Assembly (NCBI RefSeq): GCF_001522545.3
Contig: NC_031771.1
Span: forward strand, 64,856,492 to 64,920,491
Direction: 5' to 3'
Length of the DNA: 64,000 nucleotides
DNA from: Parus major
Lineage: Eukaryota > Chordata > Aves > Passeriformes > Paridae
In this document: positions 26,072 through 37,218 of the stretch, piece after piece
Position numbering within the stretch: the stretch's first letter is position 1
How the letters are laid out: each line of letters opens with the position of its first letter
Made by a program: the position numbers and the translations under genes
Notes under the pieces: model-generated
Told to the model about the DNA's origin: nothing
Database searches by the model: none
Seen by the model: only the letters and a program-made list of their open reading frames with translations

Positions 26072-26114
26072 TACTGATAATATCAAATATCAAATACTGA
26101 TAATATCAAATATC
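26072..26114. repeat. 23-bp tandem duplication
   Basis: TACTGATAATATCAAATATC begins at 26072 and again at 26095, so the sequence is duplicated with a 23-bp period. Confidence 0.9.
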
Positions 26115-26345
26115 CCAGTCTAGTCCCTCTTATAGAAACCTCTTGTTTCTATATCAGAAAAAAACCTTACCAAATTGCTACCTTTTTTTGTTTAATATTG
26201 CCATACAATGATTGTCCTTTTGCATTTAAACACATTTAAAATAAATCAATTTTTGTTTATCTGAAATATTAGAAGGTCTGGGTGTAGATTTTCAGCCTGG
26301 TCCTGCTCACATTAACACCAGTCTTGCAGGGCCTTCAGGCAGCTG

Positions 26346-26383
26346 TTTTTACTTCTGTCATTCCTTTTTACTTCTGTCATTCC
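26346..26383. repeat. 19-bp exact tandem duplication
   Basis: TTTTTACTTCTGTCATTCC occurs twice in a row, at 26346-26364 and 26365-26383. Confidence 0.92.
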
Positions 26384-27346
26384 TACATTTTCTGCTCTGC
26401 ATCCCATCCATATCTCAGGGATCTCAAAGGGATAATTAGCTATATTGGTCAGCCTTACATACAGGTGGCCCACAGGTCATATAAATGGTTGTGAAATAAT
26501 CTAAGCATCTCAAAAATCCTAAAAACTAGGTGGCTGCTTGAAAAGCTGTCTGTGTTTGGACAGGAACAATAGAAGGAAGCAATGAGAGAAAGGCTTTTAG
26601 CAAGTCTTTCATGGAGTGTGACCTTCAATGTACCCAGACTGTGTGAGGGAAGGCAACTCCTGCCAACCAGATTAAATTGTCAAAGTGAATGAATTTAAAG
26701 CTGAGGTTTTAACTTTCTATCTATTTACATATCACATGGAGTTTAACGATTAGCAAATTAGACACAAATCATGTGCAAATCAATGCAAATTACTGGTTCA
26801 CACACACAATGTAAACTTCATTTTTCATGTTGGGATGTAGCCAGTGCCTGGTTAACAAGCATATGGATTTCTGATCCGGGGTAAATGAGCTACTCCCCCC
26901 CTCTTCCCCTCTCATTCCTCCACTTGGCACAAACCCACCACATTTCTCATTCAATCCACATAATTCACTCAATACTCTCCTCATGTCAGGCTTCGTGTAG
27001 GCAGGTAATAACTTCTAGAGTCATTAAATTAGGCTGTGTGCTTTCTCTAATTTGTGCTCCTTGGTTAGAGTTTTGTGGTCACTTACACTAATTAGAAATG
27101 CTCGGTTTATTAACAGAAGATATATGCTTTGGAAAGCTCCTGAAGATTTCCAAGGTGTTTATAGATCCCTGCAACTTTTGTTGGCTCGACCTTTGAACTG
27201 TGTCATATGTAACTACTTTGAGCTGAGCTGAGGAAAGCCCTTTGATCTCATCCTCATAATTAAAACCCTTTGCATTTGCTGCTTCTCCAATGTCACTTTA
27301 TTTCAGAGGGGATCTCCCTTTCCCCAGGAGAGATAACACACAACCA

Positions 27347-27441
27347 GAATCACAGAATCAGACAAGAGTTGTGACCAGGAGCAACCTCTGTTCTGCAAAC
27401 TCCTGCTCAAAGCAGGAGCAACCTCAAAGATAACTCAGATT
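27347..27441 (-). mobile_element. Older CR1 terminal fragment
   Basis: AATCACAGAATCAGACAAGA is followed by a decayed block and CTCCTGCTCAAAGCAGGAGC, then AACCTCAAAGATAACTCAG. This matches an inverted CR1 variant with 'ccctgctcaaagcaggatcaact'. It abuts a second, better-preserved CR1 in the same orientation. Confidence 0.7.
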
Positions 27442-27450
27442 TCATAGTGA

Positions 27451-27725
27451 CATCACAGAATTACAGAATGGTTTGGGTGGGAAGAGATCTTATAATTCAT
27501 GTTGTTCCAACCCCCTGACATGGGCAGGGACATCTCCCACATCATCCCAGGTTTCTCCAAGCCTCATCCAACTTGGCCCTGAGCATTTCCAGGCATGGGG
27601 AGCCTCAACTTCTCTGGGCTGGTGGCCAGTGCCTCACCACCCTCACAGGGAAGATTTTTTCCCTAATATCTCGTTTAAACCTATTCTTTTCCAGTCTGAA
27701 GCCATTCCCCTTAGTCCTGTCTCTT
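27451..27725 (-). mobile_element. CR1 LINE 3' fragment
   Basis: ATCACAGAATTACAGAATGG, TTTGGGTGGGAAGAGATCTT, CCAACCCCCTGACATGGGCA, TTTCCAGGCATGGGGAGCCT and CCTCACCACCCTCACAGGGA form an inverted CR1 3' end. It ends inward at TTCCCCTTAGTCCTGTC. It lacks the TGG insertion of the younger copies. Confidence 0.92.
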
Positions 27726-30700
27726 TCTTGGGCAATTAATTCTGGAGTTTGGAAAATCTGCAGGGTCTGTGATTCTGCTCTCTGCCTGCTGAGCCTCTGT
27801 TCCTGTGCTGAAGGGAAAATGAATTTCCTAAAATCCAGGGTGAGTTTGCACTGCTGAAACATGTGGCCTCTGCTGCTTGACCTTTCATTGTGCAACCCCA
27901 AGACTCTCCTGTCTTCTCTCAGTGTCGCCACAGGCAGTGGAAGGAAGGTTGCTCTAATTCCCCCCTTGCAACTTCTCTCCCTTCTGTGCTTCAGCCTTCA
28001 GCCCCCTCTGCTATACTCACTCCAATTTCTCATTTTTTGGGGGACTCAAAGATTTTCCACAGGTTCCTCAGTAGCAGTTGAAATAGCCAACTGTCCTTTG
28101 GTGTGCTGCTGCCAATTAGCTGTGAATTTTGAATAATGAACTTCTTTAGCTATTAGCAGGTACAGTTTTCTCCTCCTCTCAGAAATTCTACGTAGCAGAG
28201 ACCTTCCTTTAAGCCCAGGTGAAGAAAAGGACACCTGGAAAACTCTGTTTATCACCTTCAAACTGATTTTGGACTGTTGGAGACAAGGAAGATCAAAACA
28301 CACAAATCAAGGGAATGTGCCCACTGGCAACATGTAATCCTTAAAACTCCAGTGTGTCTCACAGAAAATCCCACACAATGTGTACATACAGCAAAAGTTG
28401 AACTAAAAACACTGCTGAAGTCACAGCATCCATTTAAACTGCCTCAGGCTGAAACATCTAGCTGGGAATGAGTGATTTTAGTGCCTATCAGATGTGAATA
28501 ACATAAACAATCAAAGAAATATGTCTTCTCTGACATGACCCTTAATCACTGCAAAAAAAAAAAGAGACAGTGACCTTGATTAACATTGTGCTGTTAAATA
28601 TGTTATGAGAGATGCCATTGATCATGGATTCCAGCAGCTGGGGACACACAGAGCCTTTGTTTTCATCCCTTCATTTAGTACCTACAGAATTTAAGGTATG
28701 ATCAAAATAGAGATCATACCTTATTCAACATTACACAGGCTGCATCTGTAATCTTCTGCTCCCTGCTGAATACAAAGCTCTTACATCTTTTGTATGAAAT
28801 AAAAAAGAAATACTCGTATAACCTGGGCTCAAGAGGAATTGCCAGTTAAATTTCCATTTTAATGTGTGTGCAGGAGGACAGAGTTAAAATTCTGCAGGCA
28901 GCTGCAGGCAATATGTTGTTGACCATTACCTATATAGCTTCTACAGGATGAATAAGTTAAATATGCTATTTTTATTATTATTATTTATTTTGGAGGATTT
29001 TGGCCTTAAGAGTCACCCTTTAATCAGAAAGGTGTTTTGTTCTGTATCAGTACAATCATCCCTGCTACTAAAATATACTAAAATATATGAATTTTTTGCT
29101 TTTTTAAAATGTTAAAAGTAACATCTTTCCCATGAATATTTATTTTATTTTTTTTAAGCTTGCTTATTTCACAGTTCATCCTTCTCCCATCTAAGCTGCT
29201 CTTTCCTTTGCTCCTTGCCTTGCTGCCCAAAGAAATTAATTCTGCTATGCCCATGGTTTTGCATGTTTAAAACATCCAATACCAGCATTTTCTGACCTTC
29301 TGCTTCTTTCACAATTCTGTTCATTATTCTATGGCTTCAAACAACCAGGTATTATTCATATTTTTTAGACTTCACAACCATCCATCTGATATGTCAAATG
29401 TTTTAAGAGGCTTAGTCAACAAGCATCCAGCAAGATGAAATATGCAGAAAGCAGCTACAGTCTGAATCCTGGACAAAAAAAAAATGTCTACAAATAATTA
29501 CAGACCTCTCTGATGAGCCCCAGACACAGTCAAACAGACTAAGGTTACAGTTCTATGCTAAAGCCAGTATTACTGCTGACATTTACAGCCCCAAAAGTTA
29601 AGAGCTCTGGAAAGGATGTGTGGCTGTAGCTGATTTCAAACTGTTGGGAATTACCTCAGCAATGTCATGACTCCGAAACTGGGCTCAGAATTTGCTTCAC
29701 AGGAAGTTATTCACCAGGTTAAGGTGAGGTTCAGATCCTCATGTGGAGGTACCCCTGTACTGCAGGTCCTGAGGATAGCAAAGATAATGTTTAATTGTTT
29801 AACAGTACTTAGGAAATATTTTATAGTGCATTGGGAAGAAAACAGGGAGCTCCTCACAGCGTTGGGTACATAAGTTGCTTTTGAAAGCCTGCCCTCCTAC
29901 AGACATCCTCTTCTGAAAACACCTCAGTGCTTTGGGTTCAGGAATTAACCTACATGGGCACTGCAGTGACAGAATTACTTCCTCAGCCCAGAGACTTCAT
30001 TTACAGCCCTGCACTTGAGAATTTTGCCCCGTTGCAGTATTTCACAGAAACTCATTAAACAAGGTGTCTGTGAACCACTTGCTTTGTATCTAAAAATAAG
30101 TTCAGTGCCTTATTTCCACCATGGGATCAATCCAAGAGGGAGATGCTTTTCTTAAGGAATCCAAATGCACCATCATGAACACTGCATCTTTTTGCCTCAG
30201 AAACCATATGGACTCACAGAGCAAGTGAAAAGGCTGTGAGGTTTTTTTTTTCTCCCCTTGTCTTTCCCTTCCCTTTAGCTCTTAAGTCTGGGCATTGTAA
30301 AGGAGAGTTGAGCATTAAACTGCATCCACAAAGAGTTTATAGCAGTACCAGGTCTGTCCCCAATGCTTCTATTGAGTCAAAATAAGCTGACATAAGCTGG
30401 ATGATAGGATGGCTGGTTCTGTGCTCTCAGAGCTTTTAAACCGCTGTTGAGCTCGAGCAGTGATCAGGCTGAACTTTAACAAAATAAAGCAGAGAAACCC
30501 ACCAGAAAAAACTCTCTCTAGCTTTGGATGAGTGCAATTTATCACTGGCAAACTTGAGCCTTTCTTCTAGGTGCTCACTCTGTGCACTTTGTCTGCTCCC
30601 AGGATTTTCCATTGTGAAGATCAACATGAGTGTGATACTGCTCTGAGCCACAGTTCCCTTGGGAGGATCTATCAAGAAAAGCTGTTGCTTTCTCAGCTTC

Positions 30701-31233
30701 TGCAGAAAATTTGTTCCAAATATATATCCTATATAAAACACATTTTATTTTTTATTTTTTTTTTAATACACCTCCTTCTCTCCAAGTAAATGCAGCTTCT
30801 GTTGTAGCTCAGATGTAGAGCCTTGGATCTGAAGCAGGGATAATCATGACCAGACTTAGGACAGGATGACTCTGAGTGGGGCTTCTATTCCAATTTTTTT
30901 TCTTTTCCTTCATAGGTGTTATTTTAATCCTTTCCACAGGCATCACCTCCAGACAGCTTTTGAGCCATGCAGTTATCTGTGCAGGACATTTTAATTCTGT
31001 GTTTCCCTTGATATGCATGGTATTCATTAACAGCCTGACATCAATAGGATGTGTGAGCACAAAAATTTTTTCACTTGGACCCCGAGACTCCAGCATGGGC
31101 CTTTAATTGACATTGCAAGAATAGAAATTTGGGGTTTTTTCCAATTTCCTGCCTTCCTTGGAATAGAGGAGCAGAAGAGGAGTGGTTGTGCCTCAACACA
31201 CATTGAGACAAAGTAAAACAGAGGAAGAAGCAT
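27726..31233. other. Unique sequence with a hairpin
   Basis: No supported gene. A perfect 12-bp inverted repeat at 28692-28723 is listed separately. A TTATTATTATTATT run lies near 28975-28990. A minus-strand frame at 30436-30741 has a charged, helix-like stretch but no recognisable family. Confidence 0.5.
28692..28723. repeat. Perfect 12-bp inverted repeat, 8-nt loop
   Basis: TAAGGTATGATC (28692-28703) and GATCATACCTTA (28712-28723) are exact reverse complements around the loop AAAATAGA. The stem is too short for a typical microRNA precursor unless mismatched pairing extends outward. Confidence 0.85.
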
Positions 31234-31328
31234 TAGAATCAGATATTATTTAGGTTGGAAAGAACATTTAAGACCACTGAGTTCAGCTGTTAACCTGCCA
31301 AGGCCACTGTTAACTGGTTAAGTGCCAG
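31234..31328 (-). mobile_element. Old CR1 terminal fragment
   Basis: AGAATCAGATATTATTTAGG, TTGGAAAGAACATTTAAGAC, then GTTAACCTGCCAAGGCCACT and AAGTGCC parallel the inverted CR1 variant with 'tttaggttggaaaagacctttaagatcat' and 'gttaacctagcactgccaag'. It is heavily diverged and under 100 bp. Confidence 0.75.
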
Positions 31329-32451
31329 AACAGAGGTCCAAATGAGTGGTTTAAACCTTCATCCTTGGAAATTTTCACCTTTCAACTGGACAAAGGCCTG
31401 AGTAACATTCTCTGGCTTTGAGTTTAATCCTTTTTTTGCACAGGGGGTTTCATAACAGGCCTTATATATTCCCTCAAAACCTAATTTTTGTATTTTCAGA
31501 ACCCAGACTATACAAAATTGTGAACCAAAGGTGGGATTAAATATGTGCAAATTAAATCCACAAACACAGTCAACAGCTTCTTTAGACTTGTAGTTAACTC
31601 TGTAGACCATTCTTGCTCACTGGCCCCAGAAGAGATGGTCTGAGACACAGGACAGTGTCTGCAGGTGGTAGTGTCTGATTGTGGTGATATTTAACAGAAA
31701 AAAGGAGCTGATAGCTTTGATTTAGGGTTTGTGATTTTACATAACTGACAAGCCAGGCAGAGTCTGTGGATGGGTGTTTCCTATTGCAGTCAAATCAAAA
31801 CAAATAATATGGTTAAAGCACCATGCAAACTGTTTGGGATATTGTCATATCATTACGTGACTTCTATTTCTGACAAACATTACTTACATTTCAAAGCACT
31901 ATTTTCCCCCCAGCTTTCCATATGTCAGCTGCTATCAAAATACATTATTTAGAGTTAAGTGGTAAGCAAATTAAATTTTTTTTTCTTTTTTTCTAGTCTC
32001 AGATCTTCAAGTGCTCAAAGAAAATCCCAAACACTGCCATGTGTGTTAAATGTCCAGTTTTATCCATAACTCTAGGACCACTCTACCACCTGCAAAGATT
32101 GTCCAAGCACTAGAGGATTCCAGCCTCAGCCTTGCAGCAAATAACAAATCTGTACCTTTCCCAGGCACTGCTTCAGTCACTCAAAGCTCATCTAAAATAG
32201 ACAGCTCAAGGCTGGGATAAAGATTCTCCCATTTCATATAAATGCTAAATATGACGGTCTCTTTGGAGGGATACCAAGCTGTTCTATGGTGTCAATATGT
32301 GGTGCTAAAAAGCTAAAAATAAGAAATCAGAAGGAACAATACAGACTCTTACACAAAGTGGCACTGTGGGAAAATTTGTCAGAGAAGCAATCTTCTGGGT
32401 GATTATTGAGGCCCTGTATCCGAAATGCCAAATTAAGCTCAGAAGGTACAG
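31329..32451. other. Unique AT-rich sequence
   Basis: No gene or recognisable repeat. A T-rich run lies near 31975-31992. Confidence 0.55.
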
Positions 32452-33105
32452 CCATGGAATGGTTTGGGTGGAAGGGACCTTAAAGCCATTCCACCCCCTG
32501 TCATGGACAGGGACACCTCCCACTATCCCAGGGTGCTCCAAGCTCCATCCAGCCTGGCCTTGGACACTTCTGGGGATGCAGGGGCAGCCACAGCTTCTCT
32601 GGGCACCCTGTGCCAGGGCCTGCCCACCCTCTCAGGGAAGAATTTTTCCCTAATATCCACTCCAAACCTCCTATCATTTTGAATCCATTTCCCTTTGTGC
32701 AATCAGTGCATGCCCTGTGAACAGTCTCTCTCCATTTTTATTGAAGTCTAGGCATTGGAAAGCTGCAGTGAGCTCACCCCAAAGCCTTTTCCTCTCCAGG
32801 CTGAAGAATTCCAGTTCCCCCAGCCTTTCCTCCCAGCAGAGCTGCTCCATCCCTCTGATCACCCTGCTGCCTCCTCTGGACTCTCTCCAGCAGCTCCAGG
32901 TCCTTCTGCCCTGCTCCCAGGGCTGGAGGCAGTTCTGAGGTGGGGTCTCACCTGAGCAGTGCAGAGGGGCAGAATTCCCCCTTTCCTGCTGGGGGATCAG
33001 CCCAGGACATGAAGGATTTCAGAGATGGGTTATGTCAGCTCTCACCCACCAGCACCTCCAAGTCCTTCTCCCAGGGCTGCTCCATCTGCTCATCCCCTGC
33101 CCTGG
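32452..33105 (-). mobile_element. Longest CR1 remnant in the window, about 650 bp
   Basis: From the 3' tip inward on the plus strand: GCCATGGAATGGTTTGGGTG, AGGGACACCTCCCACTATCC, CACAGCTTCTCTGGGCACCC, TTTTTCCCTAATATCCACTC, then CTCTCCAGGCTGAAGAATTC, AGCAGAGCTGCTCCATCCCT, CCAGCAGCTCCAGGTCCTTC, GGGGTCTCACCTGAGCAGTG and TCCAAGTCCTTCTCCCAGGG. All are in CR1 order. It may approach the 3' end of the reverse-transcriptase frame, but no intact coding frame or catalytic motif is visible. Several frames of 60-95 codons on both strands are by-products. Confidence 0.93.
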
Positions 33106-33330
33106 ATGGCACAAATGACTGGTCTGAGAAGTTGTATGAGCACATAATCACATACAGCCTTTAAAGATTCATCAGAACTGCTCCTCAATGGCTGCTTAAA
33201 GCCAATCTCAGGTCATAAGGAGAAGGCATCCATCCAGTGTGTGTTTCCATTTCATCTGAAACCAAGTTCCAGGGAACTTGAGCAAACACATAAAGGAGAA
33301 AGTGCTGAAAGCATTGCAATATTAAAGAAA

Positions 33331-33355
33331 AAAACAAAACAAAACAAAACAAAAC
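33331..33355. repeat. (AAAAC)n microsatellite
   Basis: Five to six units of AAAAC follow an A-rich lead-in from about 33323. Simple sequence repeat. Confidence 0.93.
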
Positions 33356-35266
33356 CTTTTTGCATTAGCTGAAAGGTTTTTTTTCTGGAGCTCTCTTGAC
33401 CTATTATGGAAAATGGTTTCTGCCAGTTCAGGTGAGGGTATTGGGCACAGTGCTAGGGAAGAGAAATCACTCAGATTAATTAGCAATATAAATGCAGATT
33501 TCAACAGGTGAGTGACAAGCAATTGCTGAAGCTGGATGTACTTTCAGTCTTAAATTCTGATAGCGATGTGAGACTATGAGACAGCTATAGCATGTTAATG
33601 TAAAAAGCTACTCAAAAAAGTTAAGATGAAGGTTAAAACCTACTTTGAGCATGTACACTTCAGCTCCAAATTTATTGATGGATATGAATAGAAGAGCAGT
33701 TTACTCATACAATAGTTTTACACTCCCTGATCTCATGTGTAGGGAAAAGCATTAGCTCCTACCTCATGCTAATAGATTGCTGGCAAACAAGAACAAAGCA
33801 AAAGATGATCTACGTTGCTGAGAGACTCAGAGTTTGATACCAGTGGGAAATTTATTTCAGACAGGTTTACACCATGTAGTGAATAAAGCACTGAGTTTGC
33901 AAGATTGTGTATATGCGAGCTCACTAGGAAAGTTTGGCCAACAAATCAGCTGTAACCTTGGGTTTGTCACCAGCCTCCCATCCATTATCCATTCCTTCCC
34001 CCTCTGCAGTAGCACTTACATCGCATATTATGTCTCCTCTTTTCTCCAAGAGATAACCCAGATCCCTCCAGTTTTCTTCAGAGGCAACATTTCTTGATTT
34101 CTTATCACACTTCCTGCTTTCCTCTTCAGTTGATCCATATTAGAGTTGATTATTTATACCTAAATGTAGAATTTTGAACCTAAGTATGGTTTTTTTTTCC
34201 CTTTTTTTCTTAAGACTTTGGAACAATTAAATCCAGGTTAAAAATAACTGATTCAGTCTTCTGAACAAATTATCACTGTGCCAATATTAATGGTGTATGT
34301 TTATTCACATGGGTGATCAATGAAGCTTCAACACAAACTGTTTTCTGGCCTTGTACTTTCTATGGTCTAAAATACACGATATTTTTTTCAGAAATGACTT
34401 CTCCCCTCCAAAAATTTGACATTATCTGTGTAGGCTTTATATTTACCCTTATCCTATTGCACTGATCCAGCCAAACGGAGGCGTCTGAGCGGCCTGATAT
34501 CAGAAACAAAATCCAGGCAGAAAAAGGCTGTTAATTCACAGGGCTTTTCTTGGATCTCCAGATTTTCAATACAGTTACAGCTGACCTTGAAACTTTGGAT
34601 TTGTGGCCGAGGAGATAATGGCAGAAGTGCTGATAGACTAAGTAGTGTTTTGGGATATGAATCTGGAGTTTACTCCCACTAGCAGTATATCATTCTGCAG
34701 CTGAGGTATTACTTATCCTGGTACTCTTACCTCTGGCAGCACTAGGAGTAGTTATCTTCCCTCCATATCATTAAGGGAGAAAAATCCTGTGGAGTGGCAG
34801 GAAACAATTTATGCTTTGGAACAAGGAAAAAAAAAATATAGAAGGGATGAGAAGGTAACACAGCTTGTGTGCAAGCCATAAGGTGTGTGGCAGTGAGAAA
34901 GGATGAGCCTCAAAGAGAGTGGAAACAAGAATGCACTTACTTTACTACTACAAGAGATTAAAACAATCCTAAAATCCTTCAATAGGGTATATATGTGTGT
35001 TTGTGAAATCCCACACAAACACACCCAAGTCCTTAGGATACCTTTTTTAAAATGTCAAAGTATTTCAAGAATACTGATTACCTCACACATTTTCTCAAAT
35101 AAAGGGTAAAACAAATACTTAAGTTTTTACTGTATGATTTTAGTGGTTTTAGTGGCAGCTGGTGTGCTCAAGATCTTTACAAAAAACACCACTAACCCTT
35201 ATCAAAATCTAAATTACTGCTTACATTGAATCCCAATGATCAGTTTCCTGGATGTAAAGGGAAGAT

Positions 35267-35360
35267 TTATTCAAATGATGCTAAAAAATTGAAAGAATCC
35301 TTGAAGTAAAGTGTTATTCAAATGATGCTAAATAATCCAAAGGATCCTCTAGGAAAAGGG
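35267..35360. repeat. Diverged 47-bp tandem duplication
   Basis: TTATTCAAATGATGCTAAA occurs at 35267-35285 and 35314-35332. The sequence after each copy is also alike (GAAAGAATCC against CAAAGGATCC), so the unit is about 47 bp and the copies have since diverged. Confidence 0.8.
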
Positions 35361-36571
35361 ACTGATGATGTTGAGAGATCTGAACAGAGGCACAAATCTT
35401 CAAAATTCAGCTTAGAGCAAATTGCAGTGGCTCTGGTCATAGTCCAGATTACTGCAGTTGTTCAATATTAATCTTTTCTGTTGTGTTATGTCTGATGCTT
35501 GTTTGAAGAAACAAGATTGGAAAATGAATTTGATAAAAATGGACCAGGACACAGGAAATAAATTGAAACTTTGGACATCAAAATCACCAGGCAGGACAAT
35601 TCTAAAGCAGCCAATTTTCACACAGACCTTGGTGATTCAAGAGAACATCCTCTTCATCAATTAGCCTGTCTGACACACAGCCAAAGACATGTTTTGGACT
35701 TATAGACATTCTAAGAATGATTTGTAAATATTTTGCTGCCAATGTTTATTTTAAAACCTATAATATAATCTAAATATAGAGGAGGAAAGAATCAGGAATC
35801 TTTAAAATACTTCTTAAAATGAGGTATGGGAAAAGAGTTGGTCTCAAATTCAGGGTCAGTTGGTCTCAAGTTGTCCAAGTAGATCTTTATGCTCTGCTGC
35901 TGGTGACAGCCTGCCCCTGCTCATGAGTGAGGATCAAATCATCCACCCCAAACAGACAGAGAGGGGGAATGGAGGAGAACACAAAGTCTCACAGTCCCCA
36001 CAAGTGACTTGGCTTGTGGAAGAATCCTGAAAATAATTGCAGCAGTGATGAGCAAGTGACATTAATATGAATCTGAGTTTTCTGTTTCAGTCTGGGGAGA
36101 GGGAAAGCACTCAGGAGAGCTGCAAGGGACTGGGTGCTGCTGGGCAGATGCTCAGCCACCAGAGCTATCAAAGAGGTGTGTAACTTTGCCCACTTTCACA
36201 TTTAGAGAGTGCCTTTTCCAGCTCATCCCTTGGCATCATTAACATAATTAATAATTGCTAGAAGTTGCCTGCTCTGCCCATGCTGGGAGCAGCAATTTCC
36301 TAGGTAGCTGCAGGTCCCTTGTATCACATGTAATGGAGGGGTGAGGATGGAGAGTGAGGAACGTGCAGCCTTCTTTCACACACGTAATGTTATTGTACTC
36401 ATGCTGCATTACCTTCTCCAGTCATTTTCCTGGCTAAATCTAGGAAAACTGAATTCTGCCCCATCCCTGCACATTCTTTCTGTTCCTGTGGACAAATAAG
36501 GTTTCAGACACATCAAAGCACCAATATTAACTATGTAGTCCCAAAGCCAATTGGATAAGATTGCTGGAGGT

Positions 36572-36670
36572 AGAATTACAGAACATCCTGAGTTGGAAGG
36601 ACCAACAAGGATCATCAAAGTCCAGTTCCTGGCCCTGCACAGGATCACACCAAGAGGCCCACCCTGTGCA
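36572..36670 (-). mobile_element. CR1 terminal fragment
   Basis: GAATTACAGAACATCCTGAG, TTGGAAGGACCAACAAGGAT and CCTGGCCCTGCACAGGATCA belong to the same CR1 variant as 3381-3647. Only the last ~100 bp of the element remain. Confidence 0.85.
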
Positions 36671-37156
36671 GATAATATTCTGCCCTCACAAAACAGCTGC
36701 TTTGCCAGTGAACTGGCTGGTTAGTCAGGACCCAAATGCTCCAGGTTTTACTTTTTGATTTACAGAGTGGCCTTGGGCAGTTTCTTTCCACTTACCCAAA
36801 CTTCCCATTCCCCCTGTACAAAGGACGTGCAAGTGATCTGCTTCTACAAAATGATGCAAGAGATTAAGATATTCTTTAACTTTGGAAGCCACTTAACTGA
36901 TTCTTATCTCCTCAGGCAAACAATCTTTTGCTGTTAAGAAAAACAATAACCTGGAAAGGCACCAACAAAGAGCAGAATATTAGTGTGGAACAAAGATTGC
37001 CCTTATGTTCTTCCAAGACTGTTAGAAGTAGTACTCTGCCAGCTAAAGAACACAAATTAATGTCTAAAGAACACAAATTAATGACAATAATGTCTTGCCT
37101 GTACTTTCAAGGAGATCAAACATTTTGTGCTTGCAGATGATGCACTTTTTTATGGA
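36671..37156. other. Unique sequence with a 21-bp duplication
   Basis: No gene seen. CTAAAGAACACAAATTAATG is duplicated in tandem at 37043 and 37064 (period 21 bp). Confidence 0.6.
37043..37083. repeat. 21-bp tandem duplication
   Basis: Two near-exact copies starting CTAAAGAACACAAATTAATG at 37043 and 37064. Confidence 0.92.
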
Positions 37157-37218
37157 GAATTATAAAATACTTTGGGATGGAAGAGGCTTTAAAAACCATC
37201 CGGCCCAACCGACCTGGG
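37157..37218 (-). mobile_element. Short decayed CR1 terminal fragment
   Basis: GAATTATAAAATACTTTGGG, ATGGAAGAGGCTTTAAAAAC and CATCCGGCCCAACC keep the spacing of the inverted CR1 tip ('agaatggtttgggttggaagggacctttaaagatcatc..ccaac'). Only about 60 bp are recognisable. Confidence 0.65.

Larger units (their letters stand above)
24505..27346. other. Unique, very AT-rich sequence
   Basis: No supported gene. The 25040-25270 and 26690-26800 stretches are rich in TAAT-type and octamer-like motifs and are discussed as possible regulatory DNA. Three small tandem duplications within it are listed separately. Confidence 0.5.
33106..36571. other. Unique sequence with small duplications
   Basis: No supported gene. 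Contains an (AAAAC)n tract and a diverged 47-bp tandem duplication, listed separately. Three CpGs cluster at 34476-34491, unusual in this CpG-poor window, and TGACCTTGA (34582-34590) is a nuclear-receptor-type half-site, expected by chance about once in a window this size. Confidence 0.5.

Noticed and set aside
30436..30741. Minus-strand frame with a charged helix-like stretch (HLEERLKFASDKLHSSKARE)
   Set aside because: It looks protein-like by composition, but I recognise no family, there is no convincing splice context, and one such stretch is expected by chance. A translated search would settle it.
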